Assembly (NCBI GenBank): GCA_019117495.1
Contig: DWZP01000012.1
Span: 32,608-96,607 of the forward strand
Length of the DNA: 64,000 bases
Reading direction: 5' to 3'
Origin: Fusicatenibacter_A intestinipullorum
Lineage (GTDB): Bacteria > Bacillota > Negativicutes > Acidaminococcales > Acidaminococcaceae
A model generated the notes under the pieces. It was not told the origin of the DNA. It saw nothing but the letters and a program-made list of their open reading frames with translations, and did no database searches. A program made the position numbers and the translations under genes. Below, in pieces: positions 32,357 to 39,256 of the stretch. The first letter of the stretch is position 1. Every line of letters begins with the position of its first letter.

Positions 32357-33809
32357 ATTCAGAATGTAGCGGATTATGACCCGTAGAGCCGCTTGCAGTC
32401 TGCGTTCCCAGTTCGTTATAGTTATAATGGACGGTGGCAAAAAACTGCTTGGTATCTTCGTTATAATCCAAAACAATATCGTGGATGAGCGTAGAGATTA
32501 TAAAATCTTTACGCTCATTTTCGTTTCCTTTAAAAGCGTTTTGCAAAAAGAAATTACACGATTTTTCATATCATCGGCGGCCTTTTTGGCGGCTTTTATT
32601 TTTTCTATATCTTAATTAATAATTTTTAAAGCGGCTTCATGTTCGGCAATGTGTTTCATCAGCGTCTCCGATACCAGCCCACTGTCGAGTGCTTTCATGC
32701 AGTTATTTAATTTCTCCTGTGTTTCGCGGCGCTGGGCCTGTAAAAGTTTCAGTTCAATATTATCGCTTTTTGTACTGGCAATAGCAGCGGCGGCGATTTT
32801 CTCCACGTTCTCCGGGCTTTCCAGCAGGCGAATAGTGGCATCCAAAACTGCCTTTTCGATTTTATCCTGCGGTATGTTTCGCATATTGCAGGTTTTATAA
32901 TGCCTTTTATTATTACAAACATAATAATAGTGCATGGCGCCAGTTTGGCTGGTGCCACTGATACCAACCATATTGCCGCCGCAGCTTCCGCATTTTAATT
33001 TTGTAGTTAAGATGTAATTGTTGCTTTTCCTAAACACTTTGTTCACTCTTTTCTGTCTTTGGTTACGCAGTTGTGCCAGTGCAAAAATTTCCGGGGAAAT
33101 GATTGCCGGCAGCGCGCCTGGTTTAACAATATCGTTCCAGCGGTATGTCCCGATGTAAATTTCGTTATTTACCATATGCTGTAAACTGTTCCTAGTAAAT
33201 GGTTTGCCGTCAGATGTTAAATAGCGTTTTTCATTGGCTGCCGCAATGATGTCACCGATTTTATCGTTTTTAATGTAACGGTCAAAAACCATTTTAACAA
33301 TTGGTATTTCCTGCTCGTTCAGCAATATGTGCCCCTCGGCATCTTTTTTGTAGCCAAGCGGCAGGCGGCCAAGTGCTTTGCAGGCCAGTGCGCTGTCGGT
33401 CATGCCACGGCGTACTTTTTGCGCCAGCTCTACACTGTAATATTCCGCCATGCCTTCCAAAACGCTTTCCACAATGATGCCAGAGGCATCATCAGTAATG
33501 TTTTCGCGGGCAGACAGTACACGCACGCCGTTTTTCTTTAATTTGTTTTTGTAGACGGCACTATCGTAACGGTTGCGCGCAAAGCGGTCAAGCTGATACA
33601 CTAATACATAATCAAATTTATTACGTCCGCTGTCATCAATCATCTTTTTAAAATCTGGTCTGTGGTCACTGCGGCCGCTAATGGCACGGTCGATATAGGT
33701 TAAAACCACGGTATTCCGCAAATACCGTACATTCGCGGATCTGCCATTCGATACTTTCTTCGCGCTGCTTCGTGGATGAAAAGCGGGCATAAATAACGGC
33801 TCTGTTCAT
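32357..33809 (-). pseudogene. Decayed large serine recombinase (integrase)
   Basis: Site-specific recombinase remnant pointing toward the tRNA. From ATG 33807-33809 (after AAGGAG) the frame reads a resolvase start with catalytic-Ser motif YARFSSTKQ, but stops after about 42 residues; a shift at about 33700-33715 is needed to join YIDRAISGRSDHRPDF, YVLVYQLDRFARNR and the zinc-binding part CGSCGGNM...CNNKRHYKTCNMR. An in-frame TAA at about 32612 interrupts the C-terminal coiled coil, and a further frame change is needed to reach the last segment IISTLIHDIVLDYN, near 32450. Three lesions make a functional protein unlikely. The frame runs on into the tRNA, showing the element abuts the tRNA 3' end. 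Confidence 0.85.
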
Positions 33810-33858
33810 ACTTTCACATCTCCTTTTTTATGTGTATAATATCAAAAGATGTACATTA

Positions 33859-34104
33859 TTAATTATAATGATTAACAGCTTTACTATCGTCCAGCAGTTT
33901 TTTGCCTTCAGGACGTTTCTGTAAAGTTATTGTGCCGATGATGCCGTCATCCATGTAGTAGTCATATACGTTCAGCATATTTAAATCAACATACTTTTTA
34001 GCGTAAATAGTCTTATTTTCTATTGTGCCTTTTTCAGTCTGTTTGTCAGATGAAACGCGGCAGTATACAGCAACTATTTCTTCATTATGCATATTCTGAA
34101 ACAT
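33859..34104 (-). pseudogene. N-terminal fragment of a second serine recombinase
   Basis: 81 codons covering only the start of a resolvase catalytic domain: VAVYCRVSSDKQTEKGTIEN with the catalytic Ser, YYMDDGIIGT and RPEGKKLLDDSKA, then a few unrelated residues and a stop. A complete enzyme would continue with the YKLDRLxR region and over 300 more residues. It has a GAGGTG ribosome-binding site and ATG. Tandem serine recombinases are usual in integrative elements, so this is probably the remains of the upstream partner after a deletion. Confidence 0.75.
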
Positions 34105-34163
34105 AAGCTTTTCACCTCATGTTATAATATTAATATATTATTTTGATTGGAGATTTTATTAAT

Positions 34164-35216
34164 ATGAATAATAAAAAATATGAATTTAAAGAAATTGTTG
34201 AATGCGATTCCTTAAATGGTATTTTAGATGTAATAAAAGTTATAAAGGATAATGATAATAGCATAAACTCATTTTACTATAGAGGACAAAGAGATTCTGA
34301 TTGGCATCTTGCTTCTAGCTTAAAACGAGGGCTGATAGAAGAATTTAAAGAAGCTGATGATAAAACTAAAGTTCAAATAACAATAGATGAAATAAATAGA
34401 GAACGAGAAATATATAATGAGTTTAGAAAAAATTTTAAAGATGACATTGAACTTATGAATATAGTTCAAAATGAGATAAAGAAAAAAGATTTGCAATTAA
34501 AATTTATAAATATTTCTAATAATTTTGATTTGAATACAGATATTCCTATTTTAGCATTAATGCAACATTATGGTGAACAAACTAGAGCCTTAGATTTTAC
34601 TGAGAATGTTTTTATAGCTTTATACTTTTCAGTTACAGATGCAGAAAAAGATTCAGCGTTATGGATGTTAGATACAAGAATGATGTATAATATTTTTGAA
34701 AATCAATATAAATCTGAATATAAAGAATTACCAATAGATAAAAAAATTAATTTTAATAATCGACATAAGTATTTTGAGTATTTAGAGGATAATCTGAAAT
34801 TCTATCAACGGCAACTTTCTCGATATAATGATCCTCAAAGGTTAGATACTTACTGTATAAAAGATAAAGAAAAATATTTTAAATTAGATGAAAGTATTTA
34901 TGAAATAAATGCTATTGGAAAAGAAGTGCATAGTGTATTTGTTGAGGATTTACATTCAAATACATTTAATGAAAGACTTCATAGACAGTATGGAGTATTC
35001 ATTTTACAAAGTTATAAACCGATGGATATAAAAGAAGAATATGATGAAATGATAGAAAAAATAAAAAATGGTCATTATAAAGCCAAAGGATTAGTTTTTG
35101 ATGATAATAAAATACATTCTCCGTTCACAAAGATTATTATAAAAAAAGAATGCCATCAGGAAATTAGAGATTACTTAGATTTGGTAGGCATAACAAAAGA
35201 AAGTTTAGGATTATAA
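34164..35216 (+). CDS. FRG-domain protein
   Basis: 350 residues, start ATG 34164 after GGAG at 34149. The FRG domain is recognised by FYYRGQRDSDWHLASSLKRG near residue 40 and LMQHYGEQTRALDFTENVFIALYFSV near residue 138, both very close to the family pattern. FRG proteins are frequent on phages, plasmids and in defence islands; their biochemical activity is not settled. The gene is strongly AT-rich with many AGA, ATA and AAA codons, unlike the flanking core genes, which supports transfer. It stands alone with a terminator after it. Confidence 0.85.
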   Translation: MNNKKYEFKEIVECDSLNGILDVIKVIKDNDNSINSFYYRGQRDSDWHLASSLKRGLIEEFKEADDKTKVQITIDEINREREIYNEFRKNFKDDIELMNIVQNEIKKKDLQLKFINISNNFDLNTDIPILALMQHYGEQTRALDFTENVFIALYFSVTDAEKDSALWMLDTRMMYNIFENQYKSEYKELPIDKKINFNNRHKYFEYLEDNLKFYQRQLSRYNDPQRLDTYCIKDKEKYFKLDESIYEINAIGKEVHSVFVEDLHSNTFNERLHRQYGVFILQSYKPMDIKEEYDEMIEKIKNGHYKAKGLVFDDNKIHSPFTKIIIKKECHQEIRDYLDLVGITKESLGL

Positions 35217-35219
35217 TAA

Positions 35220-35270
35220 AAGCCAGTTCTTTTACTGATAATGAAATGTCAGTAGCAGAGCTGGCTTATT
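35220..35270 (+). terminator. Branched hairpin after the FRG gene
   Basis: AAGCCAG (35220-35226) pairs with CTGGCTT (35261-35267) and an inner stem TACTGA/TCAGTA (35233-35238 with 35249-35254) stacks inside. Probable terminator with a modest T-run. Confidence 0.6.
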
Positions 35271-35275
35271 TCTGA

Positions 35276-35396
35276 TATAATAATCTATGACAGCTCTACT
35301 TGGTAGGTGGATGTTGTTGTTTGGTTACAAATACTGGTAATACTTGTAACCGTTGACGCTCGGGGCTGGTAATACCGGGCGTTATTTTATTTTTGT
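35276..35396 (+). ncRNA. Candidate small RNA with terminator between FRG and abi genes
   Basis: A TATAAT at 35276-35281 is followed by a region with two hairpins: GGTTACAA/TTGTAACC around 35323-35351, and GACGCTCGG/CCGGGCGTT around 35354-35382, which ends in ATTTTATTTTTG, a plus-strand terminator. A ten-codon frame (MLLLFGYKYW) with a GGTGG site lies inside. The -35 box is poor. It could be a small RNA or merely leftover sequence. Confidence 0.3.
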
Positions 35397-36386
35397 TCTT
35401 CTGGTAATAAAATGTTTAATCGTTCAGCGAAATTTATAGGCATTTTATTTGCAGCTAAATAATTTAGAACTATTTGACTGTGAACTTTTAAAGCATCGAT
35501 GCTCATCTTGGGCTTTGGCAATAATATTCCGGATAAATCAAAATAAAACTTCGCTTGCAAAACTTTATCACTTAATAGCATATGAATAGCCAAAATATAA
35601 GCAAATAAATTATCGAATTGTGTAATGCCGTCTGTAATTAGCGGATTATTTATAATTTTTGTAGTTGTATTCAGTGGTAGCAAAGAATTATGAGAAGAAC
35701 CTAATTTCAGATTATGAGCGATATCATTTCTGTAATTTTGAATAAGATTTAATGCTGATAAAGAAAAAATCAATGTTTAATTTTGAATTACTGCTATCCT
35801 GAATTAAAGAATTTGCTAATTGGTCTTTGTAAGGTGATCGTAAGAGACGATATAAATTTATTGCATTACCAAATTCAACATTTCTTAGTAGTATCCAGGG
35901 CGGAATATGATTATGGTTTTCTAAATAATATTGAGTCGGTTGAGGATTAAACTTATGTATTCTTCTAAATATTTCACGTTTTACTTTTTCAAAATAAATA
36001 TTTCTACGATTATTATTTTTAAAATGTTTTGGATTTAAATAATCATATACATTTACACCAAAATTTTTTGAAAGTACATAAGATAATTTTGTTTTGAAGA
36101 TATTTTCAACTAATAAACTATTTTTTAGCATAGTATTTTGAATATCTTTATCAAATAAATAATAGTGAAATAGATATCTTAGGGTTGTACCAGGTTTAAA
36201 AATACCATCCCTCATAGTAAATTTTTGATATCCATTGACCAAATCATAATAAGATATTGTTGATAGGGCAGAACGGGCAAATTCTTTATCTGTATCTTCA
36301 ATGATAAGGTTATACTTATTTTTTAATCGGTCAATTTGTTCATCATATGTTAGAAAAGGTTTATCATATTTAATATAAATACCCAT
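35387..36386 (-). pseudogene. Abi_2 (AbiD/AbiF-like) HEPN abortive-infection protein, split by one frameshift
   Basis: Abortive-infection family protein, a likely HEPN ribonuclease toxin. The first part (ATG 36384-36386) shows the family start YIKYDKPFLTYDEQIDRLKN, ISYYDLVNGYQKF, LRYLFHYYLFDKDIQ and PPWILLRNVEFGNAINLYR. After SKLNIDF the frame goes wrong at a run of T on the minus strand (A-run 35764-35769 on plus) and stops at 35724. The other frame continues LSALNLIQNYRNDIAHN to 35387, holding the HEPN motif RNDIAH (R-X4-H). Deleting one T restores a protein of about 330 residues, a normal family length. Either a toxin-inactivating mutation, a slippage site or a sequencing error. Preceded by a two-hairpin RNA with its own promoter. 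Confidence 0.85.
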
Positions 36387-36399
36387 AATTTACCTCGTA

Positions 36400-36474
36400 A
36401 ACTAAAGAACCCCTGATACCATAATAGGCATCAGGGGTTCGCGCACCAACAATCTGGCTAGCGCAGTTCATCCA
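36400..36474 (-). ncRNA. abiF-type structured RNA upstream of the abi gene
   Basis: On the minus strand, from a predicted start at about 36473, a short RNA would contain two consecutive hairpins. The first is GCGC plus GCCA (36464-36455, two-base bulge) pairing with 36448-36441 around a six-base loop. The second is a 14-bp stem, 36440-36427 with 36420-36407, six-base loop, followed by TTTAG, which could act as a partial terminator before the abi start at 36386. To my knowledge a conserved abiF RNA motif has been described upstream of such genes; the match here is by arrangement, not by alignment. Confidence 0.65.
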
Positions 36475-36479
36475 CACCT

Positions 36480-36507
36480 ATTATAACAAAAAATGTAATT
36501 ATGTCAA
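36480..36507 (-). promoter_or_regulatory. Strong promoter of the abiF-type RNA/abi gene
   Basis: Minus strand: perfect TTGACA (36507-36502) and perfect TATAAT (36485-36480) with a 16-bp spacer. This is among the best promoters in the window, suggesting abundant RNA. Confidence 0.8.
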
Positions 36508-36565
36508 ATTTTTTAATTAATTTTTGCTTGATTAAGATATTTAAACGCCTTGAATCTGATACGTT

Positions 36566-36584
36566 TAAAATCACAAACGTTTGG
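36566..36584. repeat. Left arm of 19-bp inverted repeat enclosing the HEPN operon
   Basis: TAAAATCACAAACGTTTGG is found here and, as exact reverse complement, at 38141-38159. It contains the self-complementary core AAACGTTT. The two arms enclose the two minus-strand genes 36620-38069 and their promoter. Confidence 0.8.
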
Positions 36585-36619
36585 AAATTTGGTCTTGCTA
36601 TTAGCATGACAGGAATTTT

Positions 36620-37351
36620 TTATTTTTCTTTATAATCGGTAATGAATTTTAAAAATTCATTACCGAAATCTGTAGTATATTTTTTATAAGGATGCCCGGT
36701 TTTGTATATGCCATTATACATATAAGATTGGTTAAATACATCAGCTTTGCAAAATAATAATTCCTTTGAATTCAAATCATTTACAATAATTTTTAAATAT
36801 TGATAAGATTTAGAATTATTCATTGCTGGATAAATGCTGTAAAATGGTGCCATAGTTAAACAGTGAAATTGCTTTGATAAATCAAAACTAGAATTGTATT
36901 TTTTTACTGCTGCCTTTGGATCAGAAAAATATTCAAGTAAACGTATATGCCATTCTGTAAATTCATCAATAAAAGATAAAAACATTTGAAATTTATATTC
37001 CTCATAATCAGGATGAAGAACGGCATTTATTACAATATTACGCAAGGCTTCTAATTTGGTTTTGTTATGAGTTTTGAGGGCAAGAGGCGATGCTGTAAGA
37101 ATTGTTGATATTGCCTGCTCATTATTTTGGGTGCGTGTCATAATGTCAGGAATAGTAGATTTTAGTTTGTAAAGTTCCTTTTCTATGCTTTCAATCCAGT
37201 CATTTTTACGACGTTCGGCTGGTGACATTACACAAGTATTAAATAATTCTCCTGCACAGGGTATAAAAGATAGAGCTACACTTGTCGCTGTATGAGCTAT
37301 ATCTGCAATAGTTGTTTTTTCGACATTTTTACGTGTATTTGTATCAGAAAT
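36620..37351 (-). CDS. Putative membrane-associated protein, partner of HEPN gene, ATT start
   Basis: No enzymatic domain recognised. The first standard start (ATG 37228) would give 202 residues, but the frame stays open upstream and encodes a sensible extension, TIADIAHTATSVALSFIPCAG then ELFNTCVMSPAERRKNDW, which resembles the hydrophobic-plus-basic N-terminus (IPxxGxxxxxLFxxVxxPPxEKRRxxW) of proteins often seen in defence islands. The only suitable start is ATT 37351, seven bases after AGGAG (37363-37359). This gives 243 residues. The gene overlaps the end of the upstream HEPN gene by eight bases, indicating coupling. Very AT-rich. Confidence 0.65.
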   Translation of the reverse strand: MSDTNTRKNVEKTTIADIAHTATSVALSFIPCAGELFNTCVMSPAERRKNDWIESIEKELYKLKSTIPDIMTRTQNNEQAISTILTASPLALKTHNKTKLEALRNIVINAVLHPDYEEYKFQMFLSFIDEFTEWHIRLLEYFSDPKAAVKKYNSSFDLSKQFHCLTMAPFYSIYPAMNNSKSYQYLKIIVNDLNSKELLFCKADVFNQSYMYNGIYKTGHPYKKYTTDFGNEFLKFITDYKEK

Positions 37352-38069
37352 TAATTTTCTCCTGATATTTATATATTAATCTATCTGTAATGAGTAATGC
37401 ATGTATTAAACAGAATAATTTAATACAATCATTTTTTGTAATTGTTCTATTGCTACGTCCATGTAAAATCCAGTGTCTATTTAAAAGAGGTGGTTCATTT
37501 CCTTTGTTAAAATCAGAGTGTTCAAAAAAAGTCTGTATAACTTGATATGAAGAACAAACAAATATACTGAAAGATTCTTTATATTCAAGATGTGCAATTA
37601 TCGGGGATAATCTGGTAATAAAATTTGTTGTATCGTTATGTTGTATAACGGTAAGTAAATAGTCGCATATACTAAATAAAGCTATGCAGGCAGAATAGTA
37701 AGTACCATTATGATAAGCGGCTAAAGCATCTTCGTAATATTTAATTTTATTTTGTAAAATTGGATATTGTTTAGACTCATTTATAACTTCATTTAATTTT
37801 TCTTCGTTATTTTTTAAGAAATAATTAAATAAAGCTTCATTAGGATTTTCTGAATTTAAAATATTAAATGCATCATTTTCTGACATGTTAGTTGTAATTG
37901 CAATCTGATTTTTTTGCGTTACCTTAAGTATTTCAGTAGGTAAATAGATTTTTTTAATTAACTCGTTATCTTTAATAAATTTAGCCAATTCATCCATAAG
38001 ATTTATAAAGTTTCTAAAAAAATCAGCTATTTCAATTATAATTTTATTGTCTTTATGCCTATTATACAT
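37344..38069 (-). CDS. HEPN-like protein with R-X4-H motif
   Basis: 241 residues, helical, AT-rich. The C-terminal half contains YYEDALAAYHNGTYYSACIA, an N-terminal HEPN helix pattern, and NRHWILHGRS near residue 205, an R-X4-H motif followed by Gly as in many HEPN ribonuclease domains. The first 110 residues are charged and unassigned. First gene of a two-gene minus-strand operon with the membrane-associated protein; a GAGGAGC site precedes the ATG. A toxin or phage-sensing nuclease is a reasonable inference, not shown. Confidence 0.7.
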   Translation of the reverse strand: MYNRHKDNKIIIEIADFFRNFINLMDELAKFIKDNELIKKIYLPTEILKVTQKNQIAITTNMSENDAFNILNSENPNEALFNYFLKNNEEKLNEVINESKQYPILQNKIKYYEDALAAYHNGTYYSACIALFSICDYLLTVIQHNDTTNFITRLSPIIAHLEYKESFSIFVCSSYQVIQTFFEHSDFNKGNEPPLLNRHWILHGRSNRTITKNDCIKLFCLIHALLITDRLIYKYQEKINF

Positions 38070-38098
38070 AAGTTGCTCCTCAAATGAATTAGATTGTG

Positions 38099-38127
38099 AT
38101 TATAATATTTAAATTTTTCAAATTCAA
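38099..38127 (-). promoter_or_regulatory. Promoter of the HEPN operon
   Basis: Minus strand TTGAAT (38127-38122), 17-bp spacer, TATAAT (38104-38099), 30 bases before the ATG. The right arm of the 19-bp inverted repeat lies 14 bases upstream of the -35 box. Confidence 0.65.
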
Positions 38128-38140
38128 TGGAGTTAAAAGC

Positions 38141-38159
38141 CCAAACGTTTGTGATTTTA
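38141..38159. repeat. Right arm of 19-bp inverted repeat enclosing the HEPN operon
   Basis: Exact reverse complement of 36566-36584. It sits directly upstream of the HEPN promoter, so it could be an operator as well as, or instead of, a cassette end. Confidence 0.8.
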
Positions 38160-38224
38160 TTATATAATCTAAGTAAATCTGTCAGTGCTTTAATAAAGTT
38201 ATGACTAATTTATTGTAAAAACAT

Positions 38225-38373
38225 TATGATAATTAGTTTGTTCCTTTTTTACATTTACTGCCGATAATTTTATTGGGTTTGCAGCATCTTATATAACTAC
38301 AAATCTGCTTGCTTTAATTATCGGTGGATTTATAGGTTATTGTGCAGCTTTTATCGGTAACTTACTGCACTGA
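38225..38373 (+). pseudogene. Remnant of a small hydrophobic phage-type protein
   Basis: In the 311-base gap between the HEPN gene and the next coding region, one frame encodes a hydrophobic stretch (FIGFAASYITTNLLALIIGG and GYCAAFIGNLLH) ending at TGA 38371. No ATG, GTG or TTG start is available before an upstream TAA, so it is either truncated or uses a rare start. The stop overlaps the ribosome-binding site of the next gene, as in phage lysis modules. The rest of the gap (38160-38224) holds nothing I recognise. Confidence 0.3.
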
Positions 38374-38381
38374 GGTTAAAA

Positions 38382-38795
38382 ATGGACAATGAGCAGAAAA
38401 AATATAATAATCATCATAATTTTTACGTTATTATCGCTGTTATATTGTTGTTGGCCGTTGCTGGTATCTACTTGCGCAGCTGCGGAAACGATGCAGACAT
38501 CGGCCAATTATATAAAAGTACCAATCGAATAGTGGGAGCGGTTGAAAAGCAACACGAAAATGCTGGACGCGAACTTGACGCTGCTGGAACAGAACTTAAC
38601 GGCGCAGGAGCAGCGGTCGAGCGAGCTGATGAACTTATTGAGCGAAGCCAGGAACGAGTTACAGAAAATGCAGCAGGCCTTGCAGAGTACCAACGCATCG
38701 TTACAGACTGCCGAAAAATCGTTGCAGACAGCCAACGAATATATGCAGAAGTTGATGAAGCAAATAGAACAGGAACGACAAGCGGCCGCCGATGA
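38382..38795 (+). CDS. Membrane-anchored coiled-coil protein, spanin-like (outer of a nested pair)
   Basis: 137 residues: short polar start, one membrane helix (YVIIAVILLLAVAGIYL, about 15-31), a Cys just after it, then about 95 residues of coiled coil rich in Ala, Glu and Arg (VEKQHENAGRELDAAGTEL, ERADELIERSQERV). This is the layout of a phage inner-membrane spanin or similar prophage protein. Its last 254 bases are shared with a second frame at 38542. The region is visibly richer in G and C than the surrounding island, as expected of dual coding. Spanin identity is inference. Confidence 0.7.
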   Translation: MDNEQKKYNNHHNFYVIIAVILLLAVAGIYLRSCGNDADIGQLYKSTNRIVGAVEKQHENAGRELDAAGTELNGAGAAVERADELIERSQERVTENAAGLAEYQRIVTDCRKIVADSQRIYAEVDEANRTGTTSGRR

Positions 38796-38880
38796 ATGTG
38801 AGCGAGCCTATTGGAAAGGCTGGTTAAACGGTTTCTGCTGTGGACTGGCTGGCGGTGTGCTGATTATGACAATAAAATAA
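38542..38880 (+). CDS. Second coiled-coil membrane protein nested in the +1 frame
   Basis: 112 residues from a TTG start at 38542, which follows a GGGAGCGG site; a TAG in this frame at about 38530 limits how far upstream it can begin. The product is a coiled coil (LDANLTLLEQNLTAQEQRSS, ARNELQKMQQALQSTNASL) with a C-terminal hydrophobic end (GWLNGFCCGLAGGVLIMTIK). Coiled-coil character and a membrane segment in both frames argue that both are real, as in Rz/Rz1-type nested lysis genes. It lacks a lipobox, so it is not a standard outer-membrane spanin. Confidence 0.6.
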   Translation: MKSNTKMLDANLTLLEQNLTAQEQRSSELMNLLSEARNELQKMQQALQSTNASLQTAEKSLQTANEYMQKLMKQIEQERQAAADECERAYWKGWLNGFCCGLAGGVLIMTIK

Positions 38881-38998
38881 TTAAAGCTCTTACCTAATGT
38901 GTCAGGTAAGGGCTTATTTTTTATCTAAATTGATAAAATGTATTGACGAAATAACAAAAATACAGTATAATAAAAACATAGCGAGGAGGTGGGAAAAT

Positions 38999-39088
38999 GT
39001 GGTAGAAAAAACAATTGACCTCGTGACGGCAGTAATCAACTTGGCTGCTGCACTACTACTGTACGAGGCCAGTAAGAAGAATAAGTAG
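38999..39088 (+). CDS. 29-residue hydrophobic peptide
   Basis: GTG start at 38999 after a very strong GAGGAGGTGGG site. The peptide has one membrane helix (IDLVTAVINLAAALLLYEA) and a basic tail (SKKNK), the shape of holin-like or type I toxin peptides. A longer frame from 38897 has no ribosome-binding site. Three hairpins follow directly, the first overlapping the stop codon. Confidence 0.6.
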   Translation: MVEKTIDLVTAVINLAAALLLYEASKKNK

Positions 39089-39135
39089 TTTATAAACTAC
39101 TCCGGGTGGTAATAGCCACCCGGCCCCGTAAGGGG
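39085..39135 (+). repeat. Three consecutive hairpins after the 29-residue peptide
   Basis: GTAGTTTATAAACTAC (39085-39100) is a perfect palindrome containing the stop codon; CCGGGTGG (39102-39109) pairs with 39116-39123; CCCC (39124-39127) pairs with GGGG (39132-39135) around GTAA. No T-run follows. They may stabilise the peptide mRNA or form an antitoxin-like structure. Confidence 0.55.
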
Positions 39136-39170
39136 CATTACTAAAATTATACTATCACATTTTATTTATT

Positions 39171-39251
39171 ATGACAACATTAACTATAATAATATCAATA
39201 ACAGCTTTAATTATTGCGTTTTTAGCTATAATTAACATCTTGAGGAGGTAG
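39171..39251 (+). CDS. Possible 26-residue hydrophobic peptide
   Basis: ATG 39171 to TAG 39249 encodes a nearly all-hydrophobic peptide ending in Arg-Arg (TLTIIISITALIIAFLAII). No ribosome-binding site is seen upstream. Its stop lies within the ribosome-binding region of the next gene, so coupling is possible. Weakly supported. Confidence 0.3.
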   Translation: MTTLTIIISITALIIAFLAIINILRR

Positions 39252-39256
39252 TGATA

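Noticed and set aside
32313..32360. Protein-like reading GPVGFEPTTNRL on the minus strand
   Set aside because: This is the well-known spurious translation of tRNA antisense sequence; only the tRNA and the recombinase remnant are real.
36407..36464. CRISPR-like repeat
   Set aside because: There are two different hairpins, not a repeated unit with spacers.
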